A stretch of DNA of 64,000 nucleotides from Pseudomonas putida NBRC 14164 (GTDB lineage: Bacteria > Pseudomonadota > Gammaproteobacteria > Pseudomonadales > Pseudomonadaceae), in contig NC_021505.1 of the NCBI RefSeq assembly GCF_000412675.1, positions 1,854,501 through 1,918,500 of the forward strand, in the 5' to 3' direction. Both the position numbers and the translations under genes were made by a program. A model generated the notes under the pieces. It was not told the DNA's origin and ran no database searches. It was given only the letters and a program-made list of their open reading frames with translations. This document shows positions 8,399 through 16,983 of this stretch, piece by piece. Position 1 is the first letter of the stretch. Every line of letters starts with the position of its first letter.

Positions 8399-11329
8399 TT
8401 ACAGCCCTTCGCCTAGCACTCGGTCAATGCAGTCGACAAAGTAGTCCACGCTCGCCCGGGTGGTGCACATCGGTGGCTTGATCTTGAGGATATTCAGGTA
8501 GTCCCCGGTCGGCTGCATGAAGATGCCCAGGTCACGCAGGCGATTGCACAACGTCATGGTCTCTTCGGTGGCCGGCTCCAGGGTTGCGCGGTCGCGAACC
8601 AGCTCCAGCCCCAGGTAGAAGCCCGAGCCATGTGCCGCCCCGGCCAGTGGGTGCTTGTCGACCAGCGCCTGCAGGCGGGCCTTGAAGTAGCGCCCGGTGT
8701 CGCGGGCGTTGTCCCACAGGCCTTCTTCCTGCATCACGTCCAGCACCGCCATACCGATGCGGCAGCTGACCGGGCTGCCACCGGCCGAGGAGAAGAAGTA
8801 ACCCTCGGCCTCCAGCGCCTCGGCGATTTCGCGGCGGGTGATGACCACGCCCAGCGGCTGGCCGTTGCCCATGCCCTTGGCCATGGTGATGATGTCGGGC
8901 ACCACGCCCTGCTCCTCGAAACCCCAGAAGTATTCGCCCAGGCGGCCATAACCCACCTGCACTTCGTCGGCGATGCATACCCCGCCACGGGCGCGGACCT
9001 TGGCATAGGCATCGCTCAGGTAGCCGGCCGGCAACGAGATGCCGCCGGCATTACCGTACACCGGCTCGCAGATGATGCCCGCCAGCTGGCGGCCACGGGC
9101 ATCCAGGTCAGCCAGTTTGGCGTCGACGTCCTGCAGGTAGTCCGCGGCGCTGTCGGCACCGCGGAAACGCCCGCGGAAGGTGTTCGGTGCCTCGACCGGG
9201 TGCACCCAGTCCGGGCGGGTTTCCAGGGCTTGCGGGTTGTCGGCGATGGACGTGGAGATGGCATCGGTGGCCACCGACCAGCCGTGGTAGGCCTCCAGCA
9301 CGCTGAGCAGGTCACGCCCGCCGCTGTAGGCCCAGGCCAGGCGAATCGCCAGGTCGTTGGCTTCTGTGCCGCTGTTGACCATGAACACCCGGTCGAAACC
9401 TTCGGGTGCCAGTGCCAGCAGGCGCTCGGAGAACTCGGTGATGGCGGCGTAGTGGAAGCGCGAGTTGGTGTTCAGCAGCGACCACTGCCGCGCCGACTCG
9501 GCGACCATGCGAGGGTGGCCATGCCCTAGCACCGCGACGTTGTTGAGCATGTCCAGGTATGAACGGCCCTGCATGTCGATCAGGTAGTTGCGCCAGCCGC
9601 GTTCGATGTGTGGCGGCTGCGCGTAGTAGTGCTTCTGCGAACGGGCGAAGCTGGCGTCGCGGCGGGCCAGCAGGGCTTGCGGATCGGGTAGCGGCTGGGC
9701 ATCGCAATCGAAGCCCAGCAGCGCGGCTGGCGACGGGCACAGGGCCAGCCAGGCGGCAGCGTGTGACGGGGTGGCGAAGAATGGCGGCTGGATGCCGTCG
9801 TCCAGGCACACCTGTATGCTGAGGAAACCACAGCTGTTGCCCAGGGACTGGCCTTTTTCCACGGCTTGGCCGTCTGCCGGTGCGTTTTCCAGGCCGTGCA
9901 GCCACAAAGCCCAATGCGCGGTGCGCAGGCAGCCACGGCCGTCGCCGTGTCGCTGCCAGGTGCCGGGTGCTGGCGCTTGCACCAGGGTACCGTTGGGCAG
10001 GTGCAGCTCAACGCCGAGGGCGCAGGTGGCGGGCTCTTCGGGGCGGTCGATGTGGGTTTGCGACAGGCGATATTGCCCGTGCAGGCTGCAGGCCGGAGCG
10101 GCCTGCGAAGCCAGCAGACGCTGGTCGAAACCGGGCTGCTCCCAGTTGCCGGCCTCGCAGTGTGTGCTGAGTACCCCCATGTCCACCCGTGTTACCGCCT
10201 GCCTGGCCAGCTCGGGGAGCAGGGGTGCGCAACCGTTGAAGTCCGGCGCCTTGGGTTGCAGGCCCGCAGCCTGCAGGATGGCCGCCTCCATCAGGGCGAT
10301 GGGCACGGCGGTGGCAGTGTTGAAAATTTCCCATTCGTGGGCAATGTTGTCGCGGGTGTACTGGTTGCCCGGGTCGACGGCGAGCTGCTTTTCACTGCTC
10401 AGCACCAGTACGGCAGCGCGGTTCAGCACCAATGGCCACAGCGCGCGCAGTTCGGCCTCGGTCAACGGGTTGAGCGCCTGGTAGGCCCGCACGGCTGGCA
10501 GGATGCGCAGTGGGTCGCCCTCGGCGTGGTGCAACAGCGCAGCGCAGGTTACCGACAGGTCGGCGATGCGCCAGGTGCGCAGCAGGTCGCCGAAATCGAT
10601 CACGCCTTGCAGTTGCCACTGGCGCTGGGCATCACGGGCCCACACGGTGTTGTCGTCGGTGATGTCCAGGTGCACGGCCTGGCTTGGCAAATCATCAACC
10701 AGCGGCATCAGGCGCTCTCGGGCCTGGCGGGTGGCGTGTTCGATGCGGGCGCGCTGCCCGCTGTGCTGCAGTACCGGCAGCAGATGATCGATCAACGCCT
10801 GGGCATGCTGCGGGTCCCATTGCAGGGTGCGCGCAAGGCCTGGGTGGTCGAAGCCGGCCAGGGCCTTGTCCAGCTTCGCACAGAGCCCGCCCAGCTCAGC
10901 CATCAGGTGTGGCTCCATGTGCTTGAGACGGGTCAGCGGCTGCCCTTCGATGTAATCGAGCAGCCGCAGGCGCAGTGGTTGTTCGTCGATGTCCAGTTCC
11001 AGCAACCCCATGCCGTTGTGGGCCAAGCGTACGGCGGGTACCGGCAAACCCTGCTCGCGCAGGAAGGCCAAGGCGGCGTGCTGCGCTTCAAGTTCCAGCT
11101 GGGCATAGCTGCCATGGCAGGCCTTCATCACATAGCCACCCTGGGGCGTGGTCACGCGAAAGTTCAGGTCTTGCTGGCTGCCCAGTACCGAAAGGTTGCC
11201 GGCAACGCCGTAGTGGGCCTGAAGCACGGCGTGGGCGTGGGTTTCGCTCAGCGTTGGGCTGGGCCGGCCAGAGCGCTGTATCAGCGTGGCCAGGGCAGGG
11301 GAAGCGGGCGGGTTTTGTGGGCTGGACAT
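8399..11329 (-). CDS. Fusion protein: APH-type kinase / M23-like domain / class III PLP enzyme (putative amino-alcohol kinase-ammoniophospholyase)
   Basis: With the ATG at 11329 the protein has 976 residues in three modules. Residues about 30-330 are an aminoglycoside phosphotransferase-type kinase with the catalytic motif HLDITDDN (H220, D222, N227) and VIDFGD (D245). Residues about 440-545 resemble an M23/lipoyl-like beta fold (VQAPAPGTW, AVEKGQSLG). Residues about 565-976 are a class III aminotransferase-fold enzyme with ADEVQVGYGR and the PLP Lys at about 818 in TMAKGMGNG. Such kinase-PLP fusions are the bacterial relatives of hydroxylysine kinase plus AGXT2L phospholyases, which phosphorylate an amino alcohol and then eliminate phosphate and ammonia to give an aldehyde. 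That reaction is inferred from the family; the substrate is not known. An ORF extension to 11422 exists, but the MSSPQ start fits better. Confidence 0.85.
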   Translation of the reverse strand: MSSPQNPPASPALATLIQRSGRPSPTLSETHAHAVLQAHYGVAGNLSVLGSQQDLNFRVTTPQGGYVMKACHGSYAQLELEAQHAALAFLREQGLPVPAVRLAHNGMGLLELDIDEQPLRLRLLDYIEGQPLTRLKHMEPHLMAELGGLCAKLDKALAGFDHPGLARTLQWDPQHAQALIDHLLPVLQHSGQRARIEHATRQARERLMPLVDDLPSQAVHLDITDDNTVWARDAQRQWQLQGVIDFGDLLRTWRIADLSVTCAALLHHAEGDPLRILPAVRAYQALNPLTEAELRALWPLVLNRAAVLVLSSEKQLAVDPGNQYTRDNIAHEWEIFNTATAVPIALMEAAILQAAGLQPKAPDFNGCAPLLPELARQAVTRVDMGVLSTHCEAGNWEQPGFDQRLLASQAAPACSLHGQYRLSQTHIDRPEEPATCALGVELHLPNGTLVQAPAPGTWQRHGDGRGCLRTAHWALWLHGLENAPADGQAVEKGQSLGNSCGFLSIQVCLDDGIQPPFFATPSHAAAWLALCPSPAALLGFDCDAQPLPDPQALLARRDASFARSQKHYYAQPPHIERGWRNYLIDMQGRSYLDMLNNVAVLGHGHPRMVAESARQWSLLNTNSRFHYAAITEFSERLLALAPEGFDRVFMVNSGTEANDLAIRLAWAYSGGRDLLSVLEAYHGWSVATDAISTSIADNPQALETRPDWVHPVEAPNTFRGRFRGADSAADYLQDVDAKLADLDARGRQLAGIICEPVYGNAGGISLPAGYLSDAYAKVRARGGVCIADEVQVGYGRLGEYFWGFEEQGVVPDIITMAKGMGNGQPLGVVITRREIAEALEAEGYFFSSAGGSPVSCRIGMAVLDVMQEEGLWDNARDTGRYFKARLQALVDKHPLAGAAHGSGFYLGLELVRDRATLEPATEETMTLCNRLRDLGIFMQPTGDYLNILKIKPPMCTTRASVDYFVDCIDRVLGEGL

Positions 11330-11551
11330 GGCTCTACCGTTGGTACTTGGGGTTGACGGTGAAGAATTTATGCCCGAATCGATTGATGATGGAAGACGAT
11401 TGTTGTCAGAAAAATTGATCACTGCCCTTGATTTCTGGTTGCGAGGCGAAGAGCGGGGTAACCCAGAAAAATTTTCTGGGTGTTCGGGGCTGCATCGTTA
11501 TTGCTTGCCGGCTAATCGCCTTGCTCCCCAGAAAGCCACTGCTGAGAGTAC

Positions 11552-12127
11552 TCACAGGAGGAACTTGAATCCTGAAAGCAATTTCACTGTCTCGGGAAGC
11601 TTCTGCTGAAGCAGCCTGTCGAGATACTGCTGCACGCTATGAGGTGGGTTCTTCAACGATATTCGCTGGCGCTGGGCAGCTTCGAGGACTGCTGCCTTGT
11701 CCAGGTCCCACAGGTCAGCGATGAAGTCGTCCGGATGCAAGGGTTCAATATCGAAGACCCCGAGAACCGACTTGGGAAAATCCTTCAAATTGAAGGTGAC
11801 GATGACCGAGGCGTTGCACTTTATTGCTGCTGCGAGGACATGTCGATCATCCTCATCTGGCAAGTCCAGTCCTTCGACCGGTGAATCGTAGTCAGTGACG
11901 AGTGCATCTGGTACCGCAGCATCCATCAGCGATGACGTGCGATCCACATGTTCAGGCGTAAGGTCAGGTCGGTTGAGTAGCAGATTGCGCTTCCACTCGT
12001 CATGAATGCCCGCTGACCAGCGTGCCCGGTAAATACCCGTCAGCGCCAGGTTCATCAGGAAATCACGCAGGGGAGCAGGGTAAAGTACGTTCGCGTCGTA
12101 TATGGCCGTGAAGGGCGAGTGCTTCAT
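11552..12127 (-). CDS. PIN-domain toxin of a type II toxin-antitoxin pair
   Basis: The 191-residue protein starts with a PIN-domain signature (YDANVLYP, acidic residue D10) and has further acidic residues in LPDEDDRHVLAAA and the VTFNLKDFP block, the expected Mg-binding cluster of PIN ribonucleases. The C-terminal 60 residues are a helical extension with many Gln and Leu. It begins inside the stop of the upstream gene (4-base ATGA overlap), so antitoxin and toxin are translationally coupled, with the antitoxin first. Predicted activity is RNA cleavage (family knowledge); the target is unknown. The pair looks like an accessory insertion between two metabolic loci. Confidence 0.85.
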   Translation of the reverse strand: MKHSPFTAIYDANVLYPAPLRDFLMNLALTGIYRARWSAGIHDEWKRNLLLNRPDLTPEHVDRTSSLMDAAVPDALVTDYDSPVEGLDLPDEDDRHVLAAAIKCNASVIVTFNLKDFPKSVLGVFDIEPLHPDDFIADLWDLDKAAVLEAAQRQRISLKNPPHSVQQYLDRLLQQKLPETVKLLSGFKFLL

Positions 12128-12591
12128 TCGTACCCCATCTTCAATTCCTGAGCTTGGGCTGCCAGCGCATCCATTGCAGCGCGGCTCACCCCGTCACGTT
12201 GGTCCTTGTAGGCAACCAGGTCGGAGAATCTGACACGCCGATGGCGGCCCGTCTTGGTGTGCGGAATCACCGCTTCGTCGAGCAGCTTTACCAAGTGCGG
12301 CCGGGAGACGTTAAGCAGGTCTGCTGCTTCCTGGGTCGTCAGTTCGGCGTGGATTGGGACGACTTTGACCGAGTTCCCCAACGCCAGCTCGCTGAGAATC
12401 TCGCCGAACAGGCGTAGGGCGAAAGTAGGCACTTCAACAACCTGGCGCTGATTTTCCTCGTTGAGCAGTTCGATCCGTTGGGTATCTGATTTTGTCGAGA
12501 GGAACGCCGCTAGCGTGCGGCTTGACTCGACAGACACGGCAATTTCTTTTTCATCAGGAAGAACATTGCGAGAGAGGTTGGCGGTTGTCAT
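12124..12591 (-). CDS. Helix-turn-helix (excisionase-like) antitoxin
   Basis: With the ATG at 12591 the protein has 155 residues. This start is chosen because GGAG lies 6 bases before it, while upstream in-frame ATGs lack a ribosome site. The C-terminal half has an excisionase/MerR-like winged helix: TTQEAADLLNVSRPHLVKLL followed by TGRHRRVRFSDLVAY. Unlike VapB antitoxins, the DNA-binding domain is C-terminal, after a roughly 75-residue N-terminal region that may bind the toxin. It overlaps the toxin by 4 bases. A promoter with repeats between its -35 and -10 elements lies 63-91 bases upstream, fitting autorepression. Confidence 0.85.
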   Translation of the reverse strand: MTTANLSRNVLPDEKEIAVSVESSRTLAAFLSTKSDTQRIELLNEENQRQVVEVPTFALRLFGEILSELALGNSVKVVPIHAELTTQEAADLLNVSRPHLVKLLDEAVIPHTKTGRHRRVRFSDLVAYKDQRDGVSRAAMDALAAQAQELKMGYE

Positions 12592-12653
12592 GAGCATCTC
12601 CAGAGCGGTATCGATTGCGGGGCTGTGGCGACGATGCAACAGCCTGAGTTCGA

Positions 12654-12682
12654 GTTATATTCGAAATATTCGAAAATCGCAA
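12654..12682 (-). promoter_or_regulatory. Promoter and probable operator of the toxin-antitoxin operon
   Basis: On the minus strand there is a -35 element TTGCGA (12677-12682), exactly 17 bases, then a -10 element TATAAC (12654-12659). Two tandem 9-base copies of ATATTCGAA (12657-12665 and 12666-12674, each holding the palindrome TTCGAA) fill the spacer. A related TTCGAG lies at 12649-12654. Repeats buried in the core promoter are what an autoregulated antitoxin would bind. Confidence 0.65.
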
Positions 12683-12773
12683 TAAACGAAACGACCGGTT
12701 GAATGGAGGGTTGCTCGGAGGAGTGGATGACGTTCGATGGGGGACAGCCAACGGGTCCCCGGCAACCTCATCC

Positions 12774-13037
12774 TCAGCGCATCATGCCCAGCTCGGCGTC
12801 ATCCATTAGTGCCTTGGCCATGGCGCTCAGATAATGCGCAGCCCAGATCATCATCGGCTTTTCATCCATCAAACCGGTAATAGGCAGCTCGCAAACATAA
12901 CCCATCAATTCCGAAGACTGCTCGCGGGCGTCCCTGCAGGGGATGCCTGGCTCGATGCGGAACAGTGGGTGGGTGCCGTTTTCGCCTTGTTAGGAGGTGG
13001 TTTTGCCGACGGTGAACTGGGTGTCTTCTGTTGTCAT
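12774..13037 (-). pseudogene. DUF3077-like small protein gene with an internal stop
   Basis: Reading from ATG 13037 gives MTTEDTQFTVGKTTS, then a TAA, then an uninterrupted continuation in the same frame: QGENGTHPLFRIEPGIPC, then REQSSELMGYVCEL, ending AKALMDDAELGMMR and TGA at 12774. The whole reads like the approximately 85-residue DUF3077 proteins common in P. putida, in which the stop position is occupied by a sense codon. One nonsense change therefore splits the gene. No good ATG with a ribosome site lies just after the stop. It is preceded by a 38-bp palindrome and a leader that recurs at 49401-49455. Confidence 0.8.
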
Positions 13038-13070
13038 TGTTCAATCCCCTGAAAAATCTCTAGTGCCTGC

Positions 13071-13108
13071 GCCGGCCCTTTCGCGGGCATGCCCGCGAAA
13101 GGGCCGGC
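13071..13108. repeat. Perfect 38-bp palindrome (REP-type core)
   Basis: Positions 13071-13088 are exactly complementary to 13091-13108 around a central AT, so the whole 38 bases are one perfect palindrome carrying the REP-like GCGGGCATGCCCGC core. It lies immediately upstream of the DUF3077-like pseudogene. Confidence 0.95.
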
Positions 13109-13130
13109 CTTTGCAGCACGTTGATCAGCC

Positions 13131-13289
13131 TTAGGGCGAAGTTCTGGGCTCAGCGGGTATCTGTACCTTGATCAATGCCGACTCAAGCAAAACCCGCAGC
13201 GCCTCCAGCTCATGCATCGAGGTCATCACCAGGATCGAAGCCGGGGATTTTGGCCGAAGCAGCAGCCCCCCAAAGCTAACCAACGGCAT
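13131..13289 (-). CDS. Possible small ORF overlapping the 3' end of the yejF-like gene
   Basis: A 52-codon frame runs from ATG 13289 to TAA 13131, overlapping the last 14 bases of the ABC gene in another frame. GAGGTG precedes the ATG but is very close. An internal ATG (MTSMHELEALRVLLESALI) gives a 31-residue product. The amphipathic Leu/Glu-rich stretch and moderately high third-position GC make it look more coding than chance, but I do not recognise it. It could be a fragment. Confidence 0.25.
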   Translation of the reverse strand: MPLVSFGGLLLRPKSPASILVMTSMHELEALRVLLESALIKVQIPAEPRTSP

Positions 13290-14886
13290 TCACCTCTAAA
13301 AACGCCGCCTCCAGCAACTGCCGTGTATACGGATGCTGCGGCGCATGGAAGATCGCCTGCGCATCCCCTTGCTCCACCACCTGCCCATGCTTGATCACCA
13401 TCAACTGGTGACTCAGCGCCTTGACCACCGCCAGGTCATGGCTGATGAACAGGTACGTCAGGTTGTACTTTTGCTGCAGGTTACGCAGCAATTCCACCAC
13501 TTGCCGCTGTACGGTGCGGTCCAACGCGGACGTAGGTTCGTCCAGCAGGATCAGTGCGGGCTTCAGCACCAGCGCCCGGGCAATGGCGATGCGCTGGCGT
13601 TGCCCGCCGGAAAACTCATGGGGGTAGCGATGGCGCGTGCGCGGGTCCAGGCCTACTTCCTCCAGGGCCGCGATAATCGCCGCTTCCTGTTCCTGCGCGG
13701 TGCCAATGCCGTGAATGCGCAGCCCTTCACCCACAATGTCCGCCACGCACATGCGCGGGCTCAGGCTGCCAAACGGGTCCTGGAACACCACCTGCATTTC
13801 CCGCCGCAGCGGCCGTACGGCCTTCTGGTTCAGCCCTTGCAGGTTCTGCCCATGGAAGCGGATGCCGCCCTGGCTGGAAATCAGCCGCAGGATCGCCAGG
13901 CCGAGCGTCGACTTGCCCGACCCGGACTCCCCGACAATCCCCAGCGTCTGCCCTTGCGGCAAGCTGAAGTTGACCCCGTCCACGGCCTTTACATGGTCAA
14001 CCGTGCGCCGCAGCAGCCCCTTCTTGATCGGGAACCACACCTTGAGGTCATCCACCTCCAGCAGCGGCGAGCCCACCGGGTTGTGCGCCGGCAGCCCGCT
14101 GGGCTCGGCATTTATGAGCATTTGGGTGTAGTGGTGCTGTGGCGAGCTGAACAGCGTGGCGCATTCGGCTTGCTCTACAATTTGCCCGCGCTGCATCACG
14201 CACACGCGGTGGGCGATGCGACGCACCAGGTTCAGGTCATGGCTGATCAGCAGCAGCGCCATGCCCAAGCGCGCCTGCAGTTCCTTGAGCAGGTCGAGAA
14301 TCTTCAGCTGCACGGTCACGTCCAGCGCCGTGGTCGGTTCATCTGCAATCAGCAGTTCCGGCTCGTTGGCCAGTGCCATGGCGATCATTACCCGTTGGCG
14401 CTGCCCGCCCGACAGTTCGTGGGGCAGGGCCTTCAAGCGTTTGTGCGGCTCGGGAATGCCGACCAGGTCCAGCAGCTCCAGGGTACGTGCGGTCGCTTCC
14501 TTGCCGGTCAGGCCCTTGTGCAGCAGAAGGATTTCGTTGATCTGCTTCTCGATGCAGTGCAGCGGGTTGAGCGAGGTCATCGGCTCCTGGAAGATCATCG
14601 CAATGCGGTTGCCGCGAATGCGCTGCAGGGTCTTCTCGTTCTGCTGCAGCAGGTCCTTGCCTTCGTAGCGGATGCTGCCGCTGGGGTGGCTGGCCAGGGG
14701 GTAGGGCAGCAGGCGCAGGATCGAGTGCGCGGTGACCGATTTGCCCGAGCCACTTTCGCCCACCAGCGCCAGCGTCTCGCCTTTGCGGATGTCAAAGCTG
14801 ATGCCATCCACCACCCGGTTGACCTGGTCCCCGGTCACGAACTCCACGGCCAGGTCCCGCACTTCGATCAGGTTCTGTTCACTCAT
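13276..14886 (-). CDS. yejF: Peptide ABC transporter, dual ATP-binding protein (YejF-like)
   Basis: The 536-residue protein has two ATPase halves in one chain, each with Walker A (GESGSGKS) and signature (LSGGQRQR; FSGGQRQR), as in YejF/OppDF fusions. It energises import of oligopeptides through the two permeases encoded just upstream. The ATG at 14886 is chosen over an earlier one at 14910 because GAGGAAGTGAC precedes it and it lies 1 base after the yejE stop codon. It is the last gene of the five-gene operon. Confidence 0.93.
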   Translation of the reverse strand: MSEQNLIEVRDLAVEFVTGDQVNRVVDGISFDIRKGETLALVGESGSGKSVTAHSILRLLPYPLASHPSGSIRYEGKDLLQQNEKTLQRIRGNRIAMIFQEPMTSLNPLHCIEKQINEILLLHKGLTGKEATARTLELLDLVGIPEPHKRLKALPHELSGGQRQRVMIAMALANEPELLIADEPTTALDVTVQLKILDLLKELQARLGMALLLISHDLNLVRRIAHRVCVMQRGQIVEQAECATLFSSPQHHYTQMLINAEPSGLPAHNPVGSPLLEVDDLKVWFPIKKGLLRRTVDHVKAVDGVNFSLPQGQTLGIVGESGSGKSTLGLAILRLISSQGGIRFHGQNLQGLNQKAVRPLRREMQVVFQDPFGSLSPRMCVADIVGEGLRIHGIGTAQEQEAAIIAALEEVGLDPRTRHRYPHEFSGGQRQRIAIARALVLKPALILLDEPTSALDRTVQRQVVELLRNLQQKYNLTYLFISHDLAVVKALSHQLMVIKHGQVVEQGDAQAIFHAPQHPYTRQLLEAAFLEVNAVG

Positions 14887-14887
14887 G

Positions 14888-15907
14888 TCACTTCCTCGGG
14901 TCGAAGGCATCGCGGGCGGATTCGCCGATGAACACCAGCAGGCTCAGCATCAGCGCCAGCACGGCGAAAGCGCTGATGCCCAGCCACGGCGCTTGCAAGT
15001 TGGACTTGCCCTGCGCCACCAGCTCGCCCAGCGATGGCGAACCGGCAGGCAGGCCGAAGCCGAGAAAGTCCAGGGCGGTGAGGGTGCCGATCGCGCCGGT
15101 GAGAATGAATGGCATGAAGGTCATGGTCGAGATCATGGCGTTGGGCAGGATGTGCCGGTACATGATCGCACCGTTGCGCATGCCCAACGCACGGGCGGCG
15201 CGCACGTATTCCAGGTTACGCCCACGCAGGAATTCGGCGCGTACCACGTCCACCAGGCTCATCCACGAGAACAGCAGCATGATACCCAGCAGCCACCAGA
15301 AGTTGGGCTGCACGAAGCTGGCCAGGATGATCAGCAGGTACAGCACCGGCAGGCCCGACCAGATTTCCAGAAAGCGCTGCCCGGCCAGGTCGACCCAGCC
15401 GCCATAGAAACCTTGCAAGGCACCGGCGATGACGCCGACGATGGAGCTGGCCACGGTCAGGGTAAGGGCGAAGAGTACCGAAATGCGGAAGCCGTAGATC
15501 ACCCGCGCCAGCACGTCGCGGCCCTGGTCGTCGGTGCCCAGCCAGTTGTCCGTGGAGGGTGGCGCCGGGGCGGGCACGCGCAGGTCGTAATTGATGCTCT
15601 GGTAGCTGAACGGGATTGGCGGCCACAGCACAAAGCTGTCTTTCTTGGCCAGCAGTTCGCGGATGTACGGGCTCTTGTAGTTGGCCTCCAGCGGGAATTC
15701 GCCGCCGAAGGTGGTTTCCGGGTAGCGCTTGAACGCCGGGAAGTACCATTCGCCGTCGTAACGCACGGCAACGGGCTTGTCGTTGGCGATCAGCTCCGCG
15801 CCGAGGCTCAGGCCGAACAGGATCAGGAACAGCCACAGCGACCACCAGCCACGGCGGTTGGCCTTGAAGCGCTCGAAGCGCCGGCGGTTGAGGGGGGACA
15901 AGGCCAT
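14888..15907 (-). CDS. yejE: Peptide ABC transporter permease (YejE-like)
   Basis: This 339-residue inner-membrane permease of the OppC/DppC type has an N-terminal cytoplasmic segment, a membrane helix at about residues 25-45, a large periplasmic loop holding DNWLGTDDQGRDVLARV, and five further helices with the EAA-type loop ARALGMRNGAIMYRHILPNA. It pairs with the YejB-like permease. Start and stop codons are one base from its neighbours, so the genes are tightly coupled. Confidence 0.93.
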   Translation of the reverse strand: MALSPLNRRRFERFKANRRGWWSLWLFLILFGLSLGAELIANDKPVAVRYDGEWYFPAFKRYPETTFGGEFPLEANYKSPYIRELLAKKDSFVLWPPIPFSYQSINYDLRVPAPAPPSTDNWLGTDDQGRDVLARVIYGFRISVLFALTLTVASSIVGVIAGALQGFYGGWVDLAGQRFLEIWSGLPVLYLLIILASFVQPNFWWLLGIMLLFSWMSLVDVVRAEFLRGRNLEYVRAARALGMRNGAIMYRHILPNAMISTMTFMPFILTGAIGTLTALDFLGFGLPAGSPSLGELVAQGKSNLQAPWLGISAFAVLALMLSLLVFIGESARDAFDPRK

Positions 15908-15908
15908 G

Positions 15909-16982
15909 TCAGTGCTCCCGGCTCGCGAAGTCGATGCGTGGATCGACCAGGGTGTAGGTCAGGTCGCCGATCAGTTTCACCACCAGCCCCAGCAGGGTGA
16001 AGATGAACAGGGTGCCGAAGACCACCGGGTAGTCGCGGTTGATAGCCGCTTCGAAACTCATCAGGCCCAGGCCGTCAAGGCTGAAGATGACCTCGATCAG
16101 CAAGGATCCTGTGAAGAAGATGCCGATGAACGCCGACGGGAAGCCGGCTATCACCAGCAGCATGGCGTTGCGGAACACGTGGCCGTAAAGCACCCGTGGC
16201 CGGCTGAGGCCCTTGGCCTTGGCGGTGACCACATATTGCTTGTTGATCTCGTCGAGGAAGCTGTTCTTGGTCAGCAGGGTCATGGTGGCGAAGTTGCCGA
16301 TGACCAGCGCGGTGATCGGCAGTACCAGGTGCCAGAAGTAGTCCAGCACCTTGCCGGTGGTGCTCAGCTCGTCGAAGTTGTTGGAGGTGAGGCCACGCAG
16401 CGGGAACCAGTCGAAGTAGCTGCCTCCGGCGAACAGCACGATCAACAGGATGGCGAACAGGAACGCCGGGATGGCGTAGCCGACAATGATCGCCGAGCTG
16501 GTCCACACGTCGAAGTGGCTGCCGTGGCGCACCGCCTTGGCGATCCCCAGCGGGATCGACACCAGGTACATGATCAGCGTGCTCCACAGCCCCAGCGAGA
16601 TCGACACCGGCATCTTCTCGACAATCAGGTCGATCACCTTGGCATCGCGGAAGAAGCTGTCGCCGAAGTCCAGCTGGGCGTAGTTCTTGATCATGATCCA
16701 CAGGCGTTCGGGCGGCGACTTGTCGAAGCCGTACATGCGCTCGATTTCGGCGATCAGCGCCGGGTCCAGGCCCTGGGCGCCGCGGTAGTTGGAGCCGGCC
16801 ACCGAAACCTCGGCGCCGCCACCGGCAATGCGGCTGGTGGCGCCCTCGAAGCCTTCGAGCTTGGCGATCATCTGCTCTACCGGGCCACCGGGGGCGGCCT
16901 GGACGATGATGAAGTTGATGACAAGGATACCGAACAGGGTCGGGATGATCAGCAGCAGGCGCCGCAGGATATAGGCCAGCAT
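15909..16982 (-). CDS. yejB: Peptide ABC transporter permease (YejB-like)
   Basis: This 357-residue DppB/OppB-type permease starts [20 protein letters not shown], the typical first helix. A long periplasmic loop follows, then four or five helices with the EAA-type loop [18 protein letters not shown]. It sits between the second binding-protein gene and the YejE-like permease with 1-base spacings. Together they form the membrane channel of the importer. Confidence 0.93.
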   Translation of the reverse strand: MLAYILRRLLLIIPTLFGILVINFIIVQAAPGGPVEQMIAKLEGFEGATSRIAGGGAEVSVAGSNYRGAQGLDPALIAEIERMYGFDKSPPERLWIMIKNYAQLDFGDSFFRDAKVIDLIVEKMPVSISLGLWSTLIMYLVSIPLGIAKAVRHGSHFDVWTSSAIIVGYAIPAFLFAILLIVLFAGGSYFDWFPLRGLTSNNFDELSTTGKVLDYFWHLVLPITALVIGNFATMTLLTKNSFLDEINKQYVVTAKAKGLSRPRVLYGHVFRNAMLLVIAGFPSAFIGIFFTGSLLIEVIFSLDGLGLMSFEAAINRDYPVVFGTLFIFTLLGLVVKLIGDLTYTLVDPRIDFASREH

Positions 16983-16983
16983 G

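Noticed and set aside
9866..11356. 496-codon plus-strand frame opposite the kinase/PLP fusion
   Set aside because: Mirror of high-GC codon use; no recognisable domains, while the minus strand has catalytic motifs in all modules.
13333..14931. 532-codon plus-strand frame opposite the ABC ATPase gene
   Set aside because: Shadow frame; its composition is His/Gln-rich and the minus strand has two complete ATPase cassettes.
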